From Soonwooa sp032062245 (lineage in GTDB: Bacteria; Bacteroidota; Bacteroidia; Flavobacteriales; Weeksellaceae), in the NCBI RefSeq assembly GCF_032062245.1, contig NZ_DAMBQF010000001.1:310001-374000 (forward strand): 64,000 bases of DNA, in the 5' to 3' direction. The notes under the pieces were generated by a model. It worked only from the letters and a program-made list of their open reading frames with translations, did not search any database and was not told the origin of the DNA. Numbering within the stretch: the first letter of the stretch is position 1; the number at the start of each line of letters is the position of its first letter. Shown here piece by piece: positions 41,174-49,738 of the stretch. The position numbers were made by a program, and so were the translations under genes.

Positions 41174-41917
41174 CTAAGTCAACATTCCGCCATCTACGTT
41201 AATCACTTGTCCAGTGATATAACCTGACATATCACTTCCTAAAAATACGCAAGCATTTGCCACATCTTCTGGTTGTCCACCGCGCTTCAACGGAATTGCT
41301 TCTCTCCAACCCTTAACCGTATTTTCGTCAAGAACAGCCGTCATTTCAGTTTCGATGAAACCCGGGGCAATCACGTTGCAACGGATGTTACGAGAACCCA
41401 ACTCCAAAGCCACAGATTTTGAAAAACCTATAACGCCAGCTTTAGAAGCTGCGTAGTTTGCTTGACCAGCGTTTCCTTTAACACCAACCACAGAAGACAT
41501 ATTGATGATAGAACCCGACTTCGCTTTCATCATCGGTTTGATCACCGCTTTTGTAAGGTTAAATACAGAATCCAAATTCACTTTGATAATCGTATCCCAA
41601 TCGTCTTTTGACATTCTCAACATCAAATTATCTTTCGTAATACCAGCGTTATTAATCAAAATATCAATTTGTCCAAACTCTACCATAACATCGTCTACCA
41701 ACTTTTGTGCAGCATCAAAATCAGATGCATCAGATTGGTAAGATTTAACAGTTGTAATCTTAGAAAGTTCCTCTTCTAAAGCTTTTGCCTTGTCAACAGA
41801 TCCTGCATAAGTGAAAGCCACCTTTGCGCCTTGCGCTGCAAAAACTTCGGCAATTCCTTTTCCGATTCCTCTTGTTGCACCTGTAATTAAGGCAACTTTT
41901 CCTTCTAATAGTTTCAT
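41174..41917 (-). CDS. fabG: 3-oxoacyl-[acyl-carrier-protein] reductase
   Basis: A 247-aa SDR that reduces 3-oxoacyl-ACP with NADPH in fatty acid elongation. TGATRGIGKGIAEVFAAQGA is the cofactor site. NNAGITKDNLMLRMSKDDW is the FabG-specific segment. Catalytic serine, tyrosine and lysine lie in NMSSVVGVKGNAGQANYAASKAG. The C-terminal end GYITGQVINVDGGM is standard. It stands alone here, with no other fab gene next to it, and has its own terminator. Confidence 0.95.
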   Translation of the reverse strand: MKLLEGKVALITGATRGIGKGIAEVFAAQGAKVAFTYAGSVDKAKALEEELSKITTVKSYQSDASDFDAAQKLVDDVMVEFGQIDILINNAGITKDNLMLRMSKDDWDTIIKVNLDSVFNLTKAVIKPMMKAKSGSIINMSSVVGVKGNAGQANYAASKAGVIGFSKSVALELGSRNIRCNVIAPGFIETEMTAVLDENTVKGWREAIPLKRGGQPEDVANACVFLGSDMSGYITGQVINVDGGMLT

Positions 41918-41998
41918 ATATAGTTTATTCTTTTTCTATTTTCAAATGTAGCGAATAATATTTTTATTGAATTTGAATCAATTTAAAAACACCAAATT

Positions 41999-42673
41999 TT
42001 AGACAACATTATTCACAATCAATACAATTTCTCCTTTTAAAGTTTTACTTTTGGAGAATTCAATTAACTCATTGATTGTACCACGTTTAGTTTCTTCAAA
42101 CTTTTTCGAAATCTCACGACTAAGACTTGCCTTAGTTTCTTCACCAAAAAATTCTTTTATCTGCTCCAAAGTTGTATTAATCTTATGCGGACTTTCATAA
42201 AGAATGATAGTTTTCTTCTCTTCAGCAAGTTGTTTTAATTTGGTTTGACGACCTTTTTTCTGCGGTAAAAATCCCGCAAAATAAAAATCATGATTCGGCA
42301 ACCCCGAAACAACCAAAGCCGGAACAAAAGCTGTTGCGCCTGGCAAGCATATCATTTCGATATCGTTATCAGCGCCAGCTTTTGCTAACAAATAGCCAGG
42401 ATCCGAAATCCCTGGCGTTCCTGCATCCGTGATAATGGCGATGTTTTGACCACTTTGCAAATCCTGAATCACCTTTTCCGTCGCTTGATGTTCGTTGTGT
42501 AAGTGATAGGATCTCAACGGTTTCGAGACTTCGTAATGTCTTAATAAAATACCAGAAGTTCGGGTATCTTCACACAAAATATAATCGACTTCTTTCAGAA
42601 CTTTAATTGCTCGAAAAGTCATGTCTTCCAAATTCCCAACTGGCGTTGGAACAAAGTACAAAATGCCTGACAT
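41999..42673 (-). CDS. rsmI: 16S rRNA (cytidine(1402)-2'-O)-methyltransferase
   Basis: A 224-aa tetrapyrrole-methylase-fold enzyme that methylates C1402 of 16S rRNA. It shows YFVPTPVGNLEDMTFRAIKVL, CEDTRTSGILL, IITDAGTPGISDPGYLL and PGATAFVPALVVSGLP, all RsmI hallmarks. I start at the ATG at 42673, which overlaps the stop of the upstream acidic-protein gene by one base (TAATG); the longer frame would run into that gene. The C-terminus keeps SREISKKFEETKRGTI. Confidence 0.95.
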   Translation of the reverse strand: MSGILYFVPTPVGNLEDMTFRAIKVLKEVDYILCEDTRTSGILLRHYEVSKPLRSYHLHNEHQATEKVIQDLQSGQNIAIITDAGTPGISDPGYLLAKAGADNDIEMICLPGATAFVPALVVSGLPNHDFYFAGFLPQKKGRQTKLKQLAEEKKTIILYESPHKINTTLEQIKEFFGEETKASLSREISKKFEETKRGTINELIEFSKSKTLKGEIVLIVNNVV

Positions 42674-43902
42674 TACAAAAATCTGTTTTCTACCAAAGTC
42701 CAAAGTCGTTGTGCGTAACTATCTGCCTTTTCCCAATTTCTATCATAATACAAATCGCTCAAAAATTCTTTAGCATCGTCAATATTATCAAATTCATTCA
42801 ACTTATGAACAACTTGATTCAGCTCAACCTGACTATTTTTAAACAAGTGTTGTGTAAAGGCAATTTTATCATTTAAATCCAAACGGAATTCTGGTTTTGG
42901 TTTTGGCGCCTCCATATAATCAGTTGGCATATTGCTTTTACCAAGACTTCCACTATTTTTAGGTTCAGAAGTAGTTTCAGAAGCTTGTATTCTCTCTAAA
43001 GGATCATTATCAAACAAAGTTTTGTGAATACCTTTAATGTTAGATAATTTAATTTTTTTAGAATTTTGGTTGTCATCGGCATTTGATTTTTCAGTATCAA
43101 ATAATGATTTTTTTTCTTCTTCTACATCAGAAATTTCATCTTTAGTATCTTCTATTTTTACTGAAGATTCACTTACTAATTCTTCTGATTTTGAAATAGT
43201 TTCAGTTAAATTTTCTTTAACTTCATTAGCATCTTCCGACACTGAGATTTCTGAAACCAAACTTGGCTCTTCAACAGTTTCCACTTTAGACTCCTCAACA
43301 GAATCCATCGCAAAAGAGAAGGTACTTTCATTGTTTAAAGAAGCTTCTTTTTCTTTGACAAGATTTTCTTCGTCTTTAGCAAGCTCTTCAACATCATGCT
43401 CCGTATCGTCATCTTTCAACATTTCGTTGTCTGACAAATCTAGGTGATCATTTTCAACTTCGTCATCATGATCAACATTTTCGATTTCCTCAGTTTTGTC
43501 AAAATCTTCGACATTTTCAGTCTCCACAATTTCTTCTTGATGCGCTTCCGCAAGAATTTGGTTATCGATTAAGTCCAAATCATCATCTTGAATATCATCT
43601 TCAGTAGCTTCGTTTTCAACGTTTTCAACTTGTGACGGTTCTTCAACATTATCATCTTCGGTTACTTCGAAAATTTCCTGTTCATCTACAACAGAAACAA
43701 CGGGAAGAACTTGAGGTTTATTTAAAATTTGATTTAATCCAAAAGCTTCACTTAATTTTAGAAAATTGGTCTTTTCTGACAATTCTCGGATCAATTTTTC
43801 TTTCTGTAGTAAGTCGTCGATAGAAGAAATATCGTTTAATTCTTCAATAATATTTTGAATATCAAGAAACAACTCGTCATGGATTTCTTGCAGCCCATTC
43901 AT
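42673..43902 (-). CDS. Acidic protein with conserved ends and a low-complexity middle
   Basis: A 409-aa cytoplasmic protein with no signal peptide. Residues 1-70 are helical (coiled-coil-like ELFLDIQNIIEELNDISSIDD). Residues about 75-300 are almost all E, D, S, V, N and T, without fixed repeats and probably disordered. Residues 335-409 form an ordered helical domain (LNDKIAFTQHLFKNSQVELNQ, FDNIDDAKEFLSDLYYDRNW). I recall Bacteroidota proteins with a similar C-terminal domain but know no function. The gene overlaps rsmI (TAATG), so the two are co-translated; a ribosome or envelope link would be speculation. Confidence 0.8.
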   Translation of the reverse strand: MNGLQEIHDELFLDIQNIIEELNDISSIDDLLQKEKLIRELSEKTNFLKLSEAFGLNQILNKPQVLPVVSVVDEQEIFEVTEDDNVEEPSQVENVENEATEDDIQDDDLDLIDNQILAEAHQEEIVETENVEDFDKTEEIENVDHDDEVENDHLDLSDNEMLKDDDTEHDVEELAKDEENLVKEKEASLNNESTFSFAMDSVEESKVETVEEPSLVSEISVSEDANEVKENLTETISKSEELVSESSVKIEDTKDEISDVEEEKKSLFDTEKSNADDNQNSKKIKLSNIKGIHKTLFDNDPLERIQASETTSEPKNSGSLGKSNMPTDYMEAPKPKPEFRLDLNDKIAFTQHLFKNSQVELNQVVHKLNEFDNIDDAKEFLSDLYYDRNWEKADSYAQRLWTLVENRFL

Positions 43903-44033
43903 AACAATCTAATTATCTTTTTCGTAATTTTGAAACTTAATTATAAGTCCACTTCAACCTGTCAAAACTTCAAAAAAACGAAGCAAAAATTTGTTGAAAA
44001 AAAAATGGCTTATATGAATTGCTAAATTAAAGA

Positions 44034-44633
44034 ATGTTTTTAGAAAATACAATAAATCATTCTAAACAGAGTGGTTGGATGGAAGTCATCTGTGGATCGA
44101 TGTTTTCAGGTAAAACGGAAGAATTGATTCGCCGATTACGACGTGCCGAAATGGCCGGACAAAAGGTTGAAATTTTTAAACCGAAAATCGATACGCGATA
44201 TTCAGATGAAGATGTTGTGTCGCATAATCATAACAAAATACCAAGTACAGCGGTAGATTCTTCTAACGAAATCTTGCTACTTGGTTCAAATTGTGATGTT
44301 GTTGGTATCGATGAGGCGCAGTTTTTCGATGATGGTATTGTCGAAATTGCTAATCAACTTGCGAATGGTGGCACACGAGTGGTGATCGCTGGTCTAGATA
44401 TGGACTTTCTTGGACGCCCTTTTGGTCCAATGCCTAACCTTATGGCAACGGCCGAATATGTAACAAAAGTGCATGCTATTTGTAAAAGAACCGGAAATCT
44501 CGCGAATTATTCGATGAGAATTTCTCACGGCAAAGATATTGTAGAACTTGGTGAGACCGAAAGCTACGAGGCTGTTAGCCGAAGAGTTTTCATGGACGAA
44601 GTTCTGTCAAAAAATAATCCGGAGTCAAAATAA
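44034..44633 (+). CDS. tdk: Thymidine kinase
   Basis: A 199-aa cytoplasmic salvage enzyme that phosphorylates thymidine with ATP. The P-loop GSMFSGKTEELIRRL is near residues 21-35, VVGIDEAQFFDD has the Walker B-like aspartate and catalytic glutamate, and GLDMDFLGRPFGPMP is the lasso region. The usual zinc-binding cysteine pair after HAICKRTG is only partly kept (one cysteine), and the C-terminal CxxC is absent, so the structural zinc is probably lost. It starts a rightward gene group with murF-alr 15 bp downstream. Confidence 0.93.
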   Translation: MFLENTINHSKQSGWMEVICGSMFSGKTEELIRRLRRAEMAGQKVEIFKPKIDTRYSDEDVVSHNHNKIPSTAVDSSNEILLLGSNCDVVGIDEAQFFDDGIVEIANQLANGGTRVVIAGLDMDFLGRPFGPMPNLMATAEYVTKVHAICKRTGNLANYSMRISHGKDIVELGETESYEAVSRRVFMDEVLSKNNPESK

Positions 44634-44648
44634 TGATTCCACAAAACA

Positions 44649-47096
44649 ATGAAATATACAACTCAAGAGCTTGCTTTTTTTACCAATTCTGAACTGATTG
44701 GTAACCCAAAAATGATTGTCAAAAATTTGGCTTTCGACAGTCGTAGCATTTATTCTTCCAAAAACACTGCTTTTATAGCCATTAATTCTTCCAAAAATTC
44801 TGGCGAAAAGTACATAGAATCTGCGATCGAAAAAGGTATTGAAGTTATTATTGCAGAGAAAAAGACTTCCGACAATCCGCAGATTACATGGATAATTGTA
44901 AAGAATAGCTTACAATTCTTGAGGCAACTCGCCAAATATCATCTCGAAAATTCTTATATAAAAAGTATTGGAATTACAGGCAGTAATGGTAAAACGATTC
45001 TTAAAGAATGGCTTTACCAAAGTCTTTGGAACGAATATCAAACGGTGAAGAGTCCAAAAAGTTTTAATTCTCAAATTGGTCTTCCGCTCTCTTTGTTACA
45101 AATAAATGCAAAACATGAGCTGGGAATTTTTGAAGTTGGAATTTCTAAACCCAACGAAATGGAATTGCAGGAAGAAATCTTCCATCCCAACATTGGAGTT
45201 TTGACTTACATTGGATCAGCACATTCTTCGAATTTTGAAAATGAAGAAGAGCTGATTGATGAAAAAATTAAACTTTTCAAATATTCTAAAACTATAATAT
45301 ACAACGGAGATAAAGAATTGGTTAATAATAAAATAACTAACTTATATTCAAGTAAAAAATTAATTAGTTTTGGTTTTAAGTCAAATAATGACATTCACAT
45401 TATTAATGATTATAAAAACCGTCAAGAACTTGTAAAAGTTAAAATTTTCGAAGATGAAATCGAATTTGAAGCAAGTACTCGCGATGAAGCAACTTTGTCA
45501 AATGCTTTAGCTTTAATTTCTGTTTTAAAAGAGCTTGGTTTCTCTAATTCAAAAATTGTTGAAAAAATCAATGCTTTACAAGCGATCGAAATGCGTCTAG
45601 AAGCTGTAGAAGGCGTTCGTAATAATTTGATTATCAACGATTCGTATAACTTAGATTTAGATTCACTTAAAATAGCTTTTCAGTTTATACAAGAATATAA
45701 TAAGCCAAAAAAATCTTTGGTATTGACAGATTTTGTAGATTCAGATTCTCACAATCCTAGTTTCTACAAAGAAGTTATTGATCTTGTAAACGAGCAAAAT
45801 TTTGAACAAGTTTTCTTAATAGGAACTGAAATTTCAAATTTTGCAAAAGATATCAAAACAAATGTTTTTAGTTTTGATTCAACATCAAGTTTTATTGAAA
45901 GTAAATCTTTTGAAGAGATTGATAATCAATTAATTCTACTAAAAGGTGCGCGAAAATTTGAGGTTGAACGCATCAAAGATATTCTAGAACTTCGTAAACA
46001 TGAAACCCGATTAGAAGTTAATCTGAACGCACTTTTACATAACATTAATGTTCATAAATCGCTTCTAAAACCCGAAACCAAAATGATGGCAATGGTTAAA
46101 GCCAATGCTTACGGATTAGGAAGTTTTGAAATTTCAGAATTTCTTCAACATCATCATATTGATTATCTTGGTGTTGCAGTTGCTGATGAAGGTGCCGATT
46201 TAAGAAAAAAAGGAATCACCACTCCAATTATTGTGATGAATCCTGAGCAACATAGCTACAGAACGGTTATTGAGTACAATCTAGAGCCAGAAATCTATAG
46301 TTTCCGAGTTTTAGAATTGTTCTGTAACGAATTGAAGAAACTTGGTGTCACCGAAAAATATCCTATACATATTAAGTTAGAAACAGGTATGCATCGTCTT
46401 GGTTTTAAAGATCAAGAAATATTGCAACTAGCTGATTTTATAGCAAATAACAATATTAAAGTACAAAGTATTTTTAGTCATTTGGCAACAGCTGACATAC
46501 CAAATGAGAAATCTTATGTCGAATTTCAATTAGAAAATTTTGAAAAGACTTCAAATAAATTAATAAATTTACTTGGTTATCAACCTATTCGACATATTTT
46601 GAATTCGTCAGGTATATTAAATTATACTGATAATCAATACGATATGGTCAGAATTGGGATTGGTATGATGGGAATTGCTTATAATGATGAGATTCAGAAA
46701 AAGCTTAAAAATACTGTAAGTTTCCAAACCGTTATTTCTCAAATTTCTGATATAAATACCGGAGAAACAGTTGGTTACGGTAGACGTTTTAAAGCTGAAA
46801 AAGAATCTAAAATAGCTACAATCCCAGTTGGTTATGCTGATGGAATTCCGAGATTAATCGGTAATAAAATTGGGAAAGTTAATGTACAAAATAAATTAGT
46901 ACCAATTGTTGGTACAGTTTGTATGGATATGTTGATGGTCGATGTTTCAGATTTGGAAGCTAAAGAAGGTGATGATGTCATTATTTTTTCTGAAAAACCA
47001 AGCTTAATGGATTTTGCTACTTATTGTAATACAATACCTTACGAAGTTTTAACTTCAATATCACCTCGGGTAAAAAGAGTTTATATAAAAGATTAA
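44649..47096 (+). CDS. murF-alr: Bifunctional MurF ligase/alanine racemase
   Basis: An 815-aa fusion of two peptidoglycan enzymes. Residues 1-450 are UDP-MurNAc-tripeptide D-Ala-D-Ala ligase: P-loop GITGSNGKT (108-116), LPLSLLQI, the EVGISKPNEMELQ segment and NDSYNLD. Residues 455-815 are a PLP alanine racemase: K484 in MVKANAYGLG, HIKLETGMHRLGF, the catalytic tyrosine region in GYGRRF, and GTVCMDMLMVDVS. One protein thus makes D-alanine and uses D-Ala-D-Ala. This fusion is known in Bacteroidota. It lies 2 bp before the patatin gene. Confidence 0.95.
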   Translation: MKYTTQELAFFTNSELIGNPKMIVKNLAFDSRSIYSSKNTAFIAINSSKNSGEKYIESAIEKGIEVIIAEKKTSDNPQITWIIVKNSLQFLRQLAKYHLENSYIKSIGITGSNGKTILKEWLYQSLWNEYQTVKSPKSFNSQIGLPLSLLQINAKHELGIFEVGISKPNEMELQEEIFHPNIGVLTYIGSAHSSNFENEEELIDEKIKLFKYSKTIIYNGDKELVNNKITNLYSSKKLISFGFKSNNDIHIINDYKNRQELVKVKIFEDEIEFEASTRDEATLSNALALISVLKELGFSNSKIVEKINALQAIEMRLEAVEGVRNNLIINDSYNLDLDSLKIAFQFIQEYNKPKKSLVLTDFVDSDSHNPSFYKEVIDLVNEQNFEQVFLIGTEISNFAKDIKTNVFSFDSTSSFIESKSFEEIDNQLILLKGARKFEVERIKDILELRKHETRLEVNLNALLHNINVHKSLLKPETKMMAMVKANAYGLGSFEISEFLQHHHIDYLGVAVADEGADLRKKGITTPIIVMNPEQHSYRTVIEYNLEPEIYSFRVLELFCNELKKLGVTEKYPIHIKLETGMHRLGFKDQEILQLADFIANNNIKVQSIFSHLATADIPNEKSYVEFQLENFEKTSNKLINLLGYQPIRHILNSSGILNYTDNQYDMVRIGIGMMGIAYNDEIQKKLKNTVSFQTVISQISDINTGETVGYGRRFKAEKESKIATIPVGYADGIPRLIGNKIGKVNVQNKLVPIVGTVCMDMLMVDVSDLEAKEGDDVIIFSEKPSLMDFATYCNTIPYEVLTSISPRVKRVYIKD

Positions 47097-47098
47097 AC

Positions 47099-49255
47099 AT
47101 GAAGAATTTTTGGATATTAATAGTGTTTTTGTGTTTTAATTTGTTTCAATCACAAGTTAAAGAGCCACTAGTCATACCCAAAAATGCAAAAATTGGTCTT
47201 TCGTTAAGTGGCGGCGGCGCTAAAGGCTTCTCACATGTAGGCGTTTTAAAAGTTATCGATTCATTAGGAATTAAAATCGATTATATCTCGGGAACCAGCA
47301 TGGGCGCAATAATTGGAGGAATGTATGCGGCTGGTTATACAGGAAAAGATATCGAAAAAATTGTAATGGACACCGATTTTTATTCGTTAATTACGGATCC
47401 AACTTCACGAAAAGATGCTACTTTTTTTAATAAATCCGTTGACAAATATCTTCTAAATATACCATTGCAAAACGGTAAAGCTAGCTTTCCATCGTCTATT
47501 TCGACTGGTCAGCGTAATGTTTATATGTTGAAAGAGCTCCTGAAAAACGTATCAACAGTAACAGATTTTTCAAAGCTTCCGATTCCGTTTTTATGTGTTG
47601 CAACCAATCTAGAAAGCGGAAATATGCAAATTTTTGAAAAGGGTGATTTGGTTCAGTCCATTATGGCAAGTTCGGCGTTTCCATCATTGTTAGAACCTGT
47701 TAAGATTAATGATAGTTTGTATGTTGATGGCGCAATGACGGTCAATTATCCTTCAAAACCTTTAAAAGAAAAAGGAATGGATATTGTCATTGGTGTAGAC
47801 CTTAACCAAGGTCTAGCAAAGCGTGATGATCTTAAAAGCATGATTTCGATTTTAAATCAAATTATAGATTTTGGAATTCAACGGGATACCAAAAGACAAT
47901 ATAAATACACGGATATCAACATAAAACCAGACTTGACAGGAATGACGGCTACAAGTTATGATAACAAAAAGTCTATTCTTGATAGTGGATATGTTGCTGC
48001 ACATCGTTACGAAACAGTACTTGATCGACTTCCTAAACGCGAATACGAGCGTCTTAGAGTACCAATTAACCCAATATATAGCAATGTGTATAAGATTGAT
48101 AGTCTCGTGCTAGAAAATGGTAAAATCTACGGTAAAAACTATGTTTTAGGAAAGATGGGATTGCGTACGCCATCCATGCAAACTTATGGTAGCGTTAACA
48201 AAATGATTGATAAGCTTTATGCAACCAACAATTATCGAATTATCAACTACGATATCGTTCAGAATGCTGAAACCAATTATTTAAAAATACAAGTAACAGA
48301 AGACGATACAAGACATTTCATCAAGTTTGGATTGCATTATGATGAGATTTTTAAAACTGGTTTATTATTAAATTATTCAGCAAAACGACTGTTATTTAAA
48401 AACACAGATTTATCTTTAGATTTAGTTGTTGGTGATAAACCGCGATATTATTTCAATTATTTTATTGACAATGGCTATATTCCTGGCTTTGGACTTTATG
48501 CATCTGGGATGAGTTTTGAATTATTAAATAAGAGCAAAAACGTTATCGAAGATTGGAAATGGTTCCGTAATGAAGCCTATCTACAATCTATCTGGAAAGA
48601 TAGATATGCTTTGGGAGGCGGGCTAAGTTTTGATTATTTCGATACTGAAGATGCGTCTGGACAAAACTACAATTCGGACAGATATCTAAATCTTTATGCA
48701 TTTGTAAAAAGTGATACGCAAGATGACAAGGACTTCCCTACTCGCGGATTTTATCTGAATGGCGAAGTAAAAGTTCTTGACGTATTTTCTAACGAGCTTG
48801 AGAAGAAACCTGTCCAAGCAAAGGCAGATATTAGGATGAGCTTTAGATTGTCCAAAAAATTCACATATAGACTTAATCTTTTTGGAGGATTTAGCTTTGG
48901 TGATGTTATTCCACATTTCTATCAATACAGGTTAGGCGGGATTTTCGAACAAAATTTTAATAATATAAAAGCCATGTCAGGTTATCAGTTTGGTCAAATT
49001 AATGATAATAACTTGATTTATGCTTCCAACGATGTGCAATTTAGATTTAACAAAAACTATTACATCATCGGTAATTTTAGCATTGCAAATATGTTCAAGG
49101 ATTTTGGATTGGAAGATACGGCAAAAATTAGTTTTAGTTCTGTTGGTATAACTGCAGGATACAAATCGCCATTTGGTCAGATTAAACTTAATTTTAGTCA
49201 ATCTATTAATAAACAAAAAGGAATTTTCAGTGTGATATTAGGACACTGGTTTTAA
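47099..49255 (+). CDS. Patatin-like phospholipase with BamA/TamA-type outer-membrane barrel
   Basis: A 718-aa exported protein. After a signal peptide (FWILIVFLCFNLFQSQ) comes a patatin domain (about 30-300) with oxyanion loop SGGGAKG (37-43), nucleophile S67 in GTSMG and the dyad aspartate D210 in VDGAM. A POTRA-like segment (about 335-405, YGSVNKMIDKLYATNNYRI) follows, then a C-terminal Omp85-type barrel (about 410-718) ending in an aromatic strand (FSVILGHWF). The architecture matches the PlpD type Vd autotransporters, so the lipase may stay tethered to the outer membrane. It is co-transcribed with murF-alr and ybeY. Confidence 0.92.
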   Translation: MKNFWILIVFLCFNLFQSQVKEPLVIPKNAKIGLSLSGGGAKGFSHVGVLKVIDSLGIKIDYISGTSMGAIIGGMYAAGYTGKDIEKIVMDTDFYSLITDPTSRKDATFFNKSVDKYLLNIPLQNGKASFPSSISTGQRNVYMLKELLKNVSTVTDFSKLPIPFLCVATNLESGNMQIFEKGDLVQSIMASSAFPSLLEPVKINDSLYVDGAMTVNYPSKPLKEKGMDIVIGVDLNQGLAKRDDLKSMISILNQIIDFGIQRDTKRQYKYTDINIKPDLTGMTATSYDNKKSILDSGYVAAHRYETVLDRLPKREYERLRVPINPIYSNVYKIDSLVLENGKIYGKNYVLGKMGLRTPSMQTYGSVNKMIDKLYATNNYRIINYDIVQNAETNYLKIQVTEDDTRHFIKFGLHYDEIFKTGLLLNYSAKRLLFKNTDLSLDLVVGDKPRYYFNYFIDNGYIPGFGLYASGMSFELLNKSKNVIEDWKWFRNEAYLQSIWKDRYALGGGLSFDYFDTEDASGQNYNSDRYLNLYAFVKSDTQDDKDFPTRGFYLNGEVKVLDVFSNELEKKPVQAKADIRMSFRLSKKFTYRLNLFGGFSFGDVIPHFYQYRLGGIFEQNFNNIKAMSGYQFGQINDNNLIYASNDVQFRFNKNYYIIGNFSIANMFKDFGLEDTAKISFSSVGITAGYKSPFGQIKLNFSQSINKQKGIFSVILGHWF

Positions 49256-49259
49256 AATT

Positions 49260-49679
49260 ATGATACAATTTTTCTTTGAAGATGTAGAGAATACGATTCA
49301 GCCGAACTATACAAATTGGCTTGAAGATTTAATATTAACAGAAGGTAAAAAACTTGGAGAAATCAATTACATCCTTTGTGACGACGAATATCTTTTAAAA
49401 ATAAATCAAGATTTTCTTCAACATGATTATTATACCGACATCATCACTTTTGACAAAGTAAAGGGCAAAACAATAAACGCTGACATTTTTGTATCTTTGC
49501 AGCGCGTAATAGATAATGCGGAACAAATAGGAAAATCTAACGACGAAGAGTTGAGACGCGTCCTTGCACATGGCCTACTTCACCTTGTTGGATACAAAGA
49601 TAAATCCGAAGCAGAACAAACAGAAATGCGTTCTAAAGAGGATTTTTATCTCGCATTATTTAGCGAAAAGTATCTTTAA
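49260..49679 (+). CDS. ybeY: Endoribonuclease YbeY
   Basis: A 139-aa zinc protein needed for rRNA maturation and 70S quality control. The metal motif is LAHGLLHLVGYKD: H104, H108 and D114, with Asp in the third-ligand position where proteobacterial YbeY has His. The upstream DIITFDKV and ADIFVSL strands are typical. It starts 4 bp after the patatin stop. Downstream is a parS palindrome followed by a long T-run that may also act as its terminator. Confidence 0.92.
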   Translation: MIQFFFEDVENTIQPNYTNWLEDLILTEGKKLGEINYILCDDEYLLKINQDFLQHDYYTDIITFDKVKGKTINADIFVSLQRVIDNAEQIGKSNDEELRRVLAHGLLHLVGYKDKSEAEQTEMRSKEDFYLALFSEKYL

Positions 49680-49687
49680 ATTAAAAA

Positions 49688-49703
49688 TGTTTCACGTGAA
49701 ACA
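49688..49703. promoter_or_regulatory. parS site 1 (ParB binding), possible terminator
   Basis: TGTTTCACGTGAAACA matches the parS consensus TGTTNCACGTGAAACA at all positions. The palindrome extends to 24 bp (49684-49707), and T12 follows, so as RNA it could also terminate ybeY transcription. Confidence 0.85.
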
Positions 49704-49738
49704 TTTTGTTTTTTTTTTTTTATTAAACTGAATGTAAA

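Noticed and set aside
44034..44633. Thymidine kinase called defective for missing zinc cysteines
   Set aside because: The catalytic motifs are intact, and loss of the structural zinc ligands is plausible as a lineage variant.
44649..47096. MurF-Alr treated as an abnormal fusion or assembly artefact
   Set aside because: This fusion is known in Bacteroidota and both halves have full catalytic motifs.
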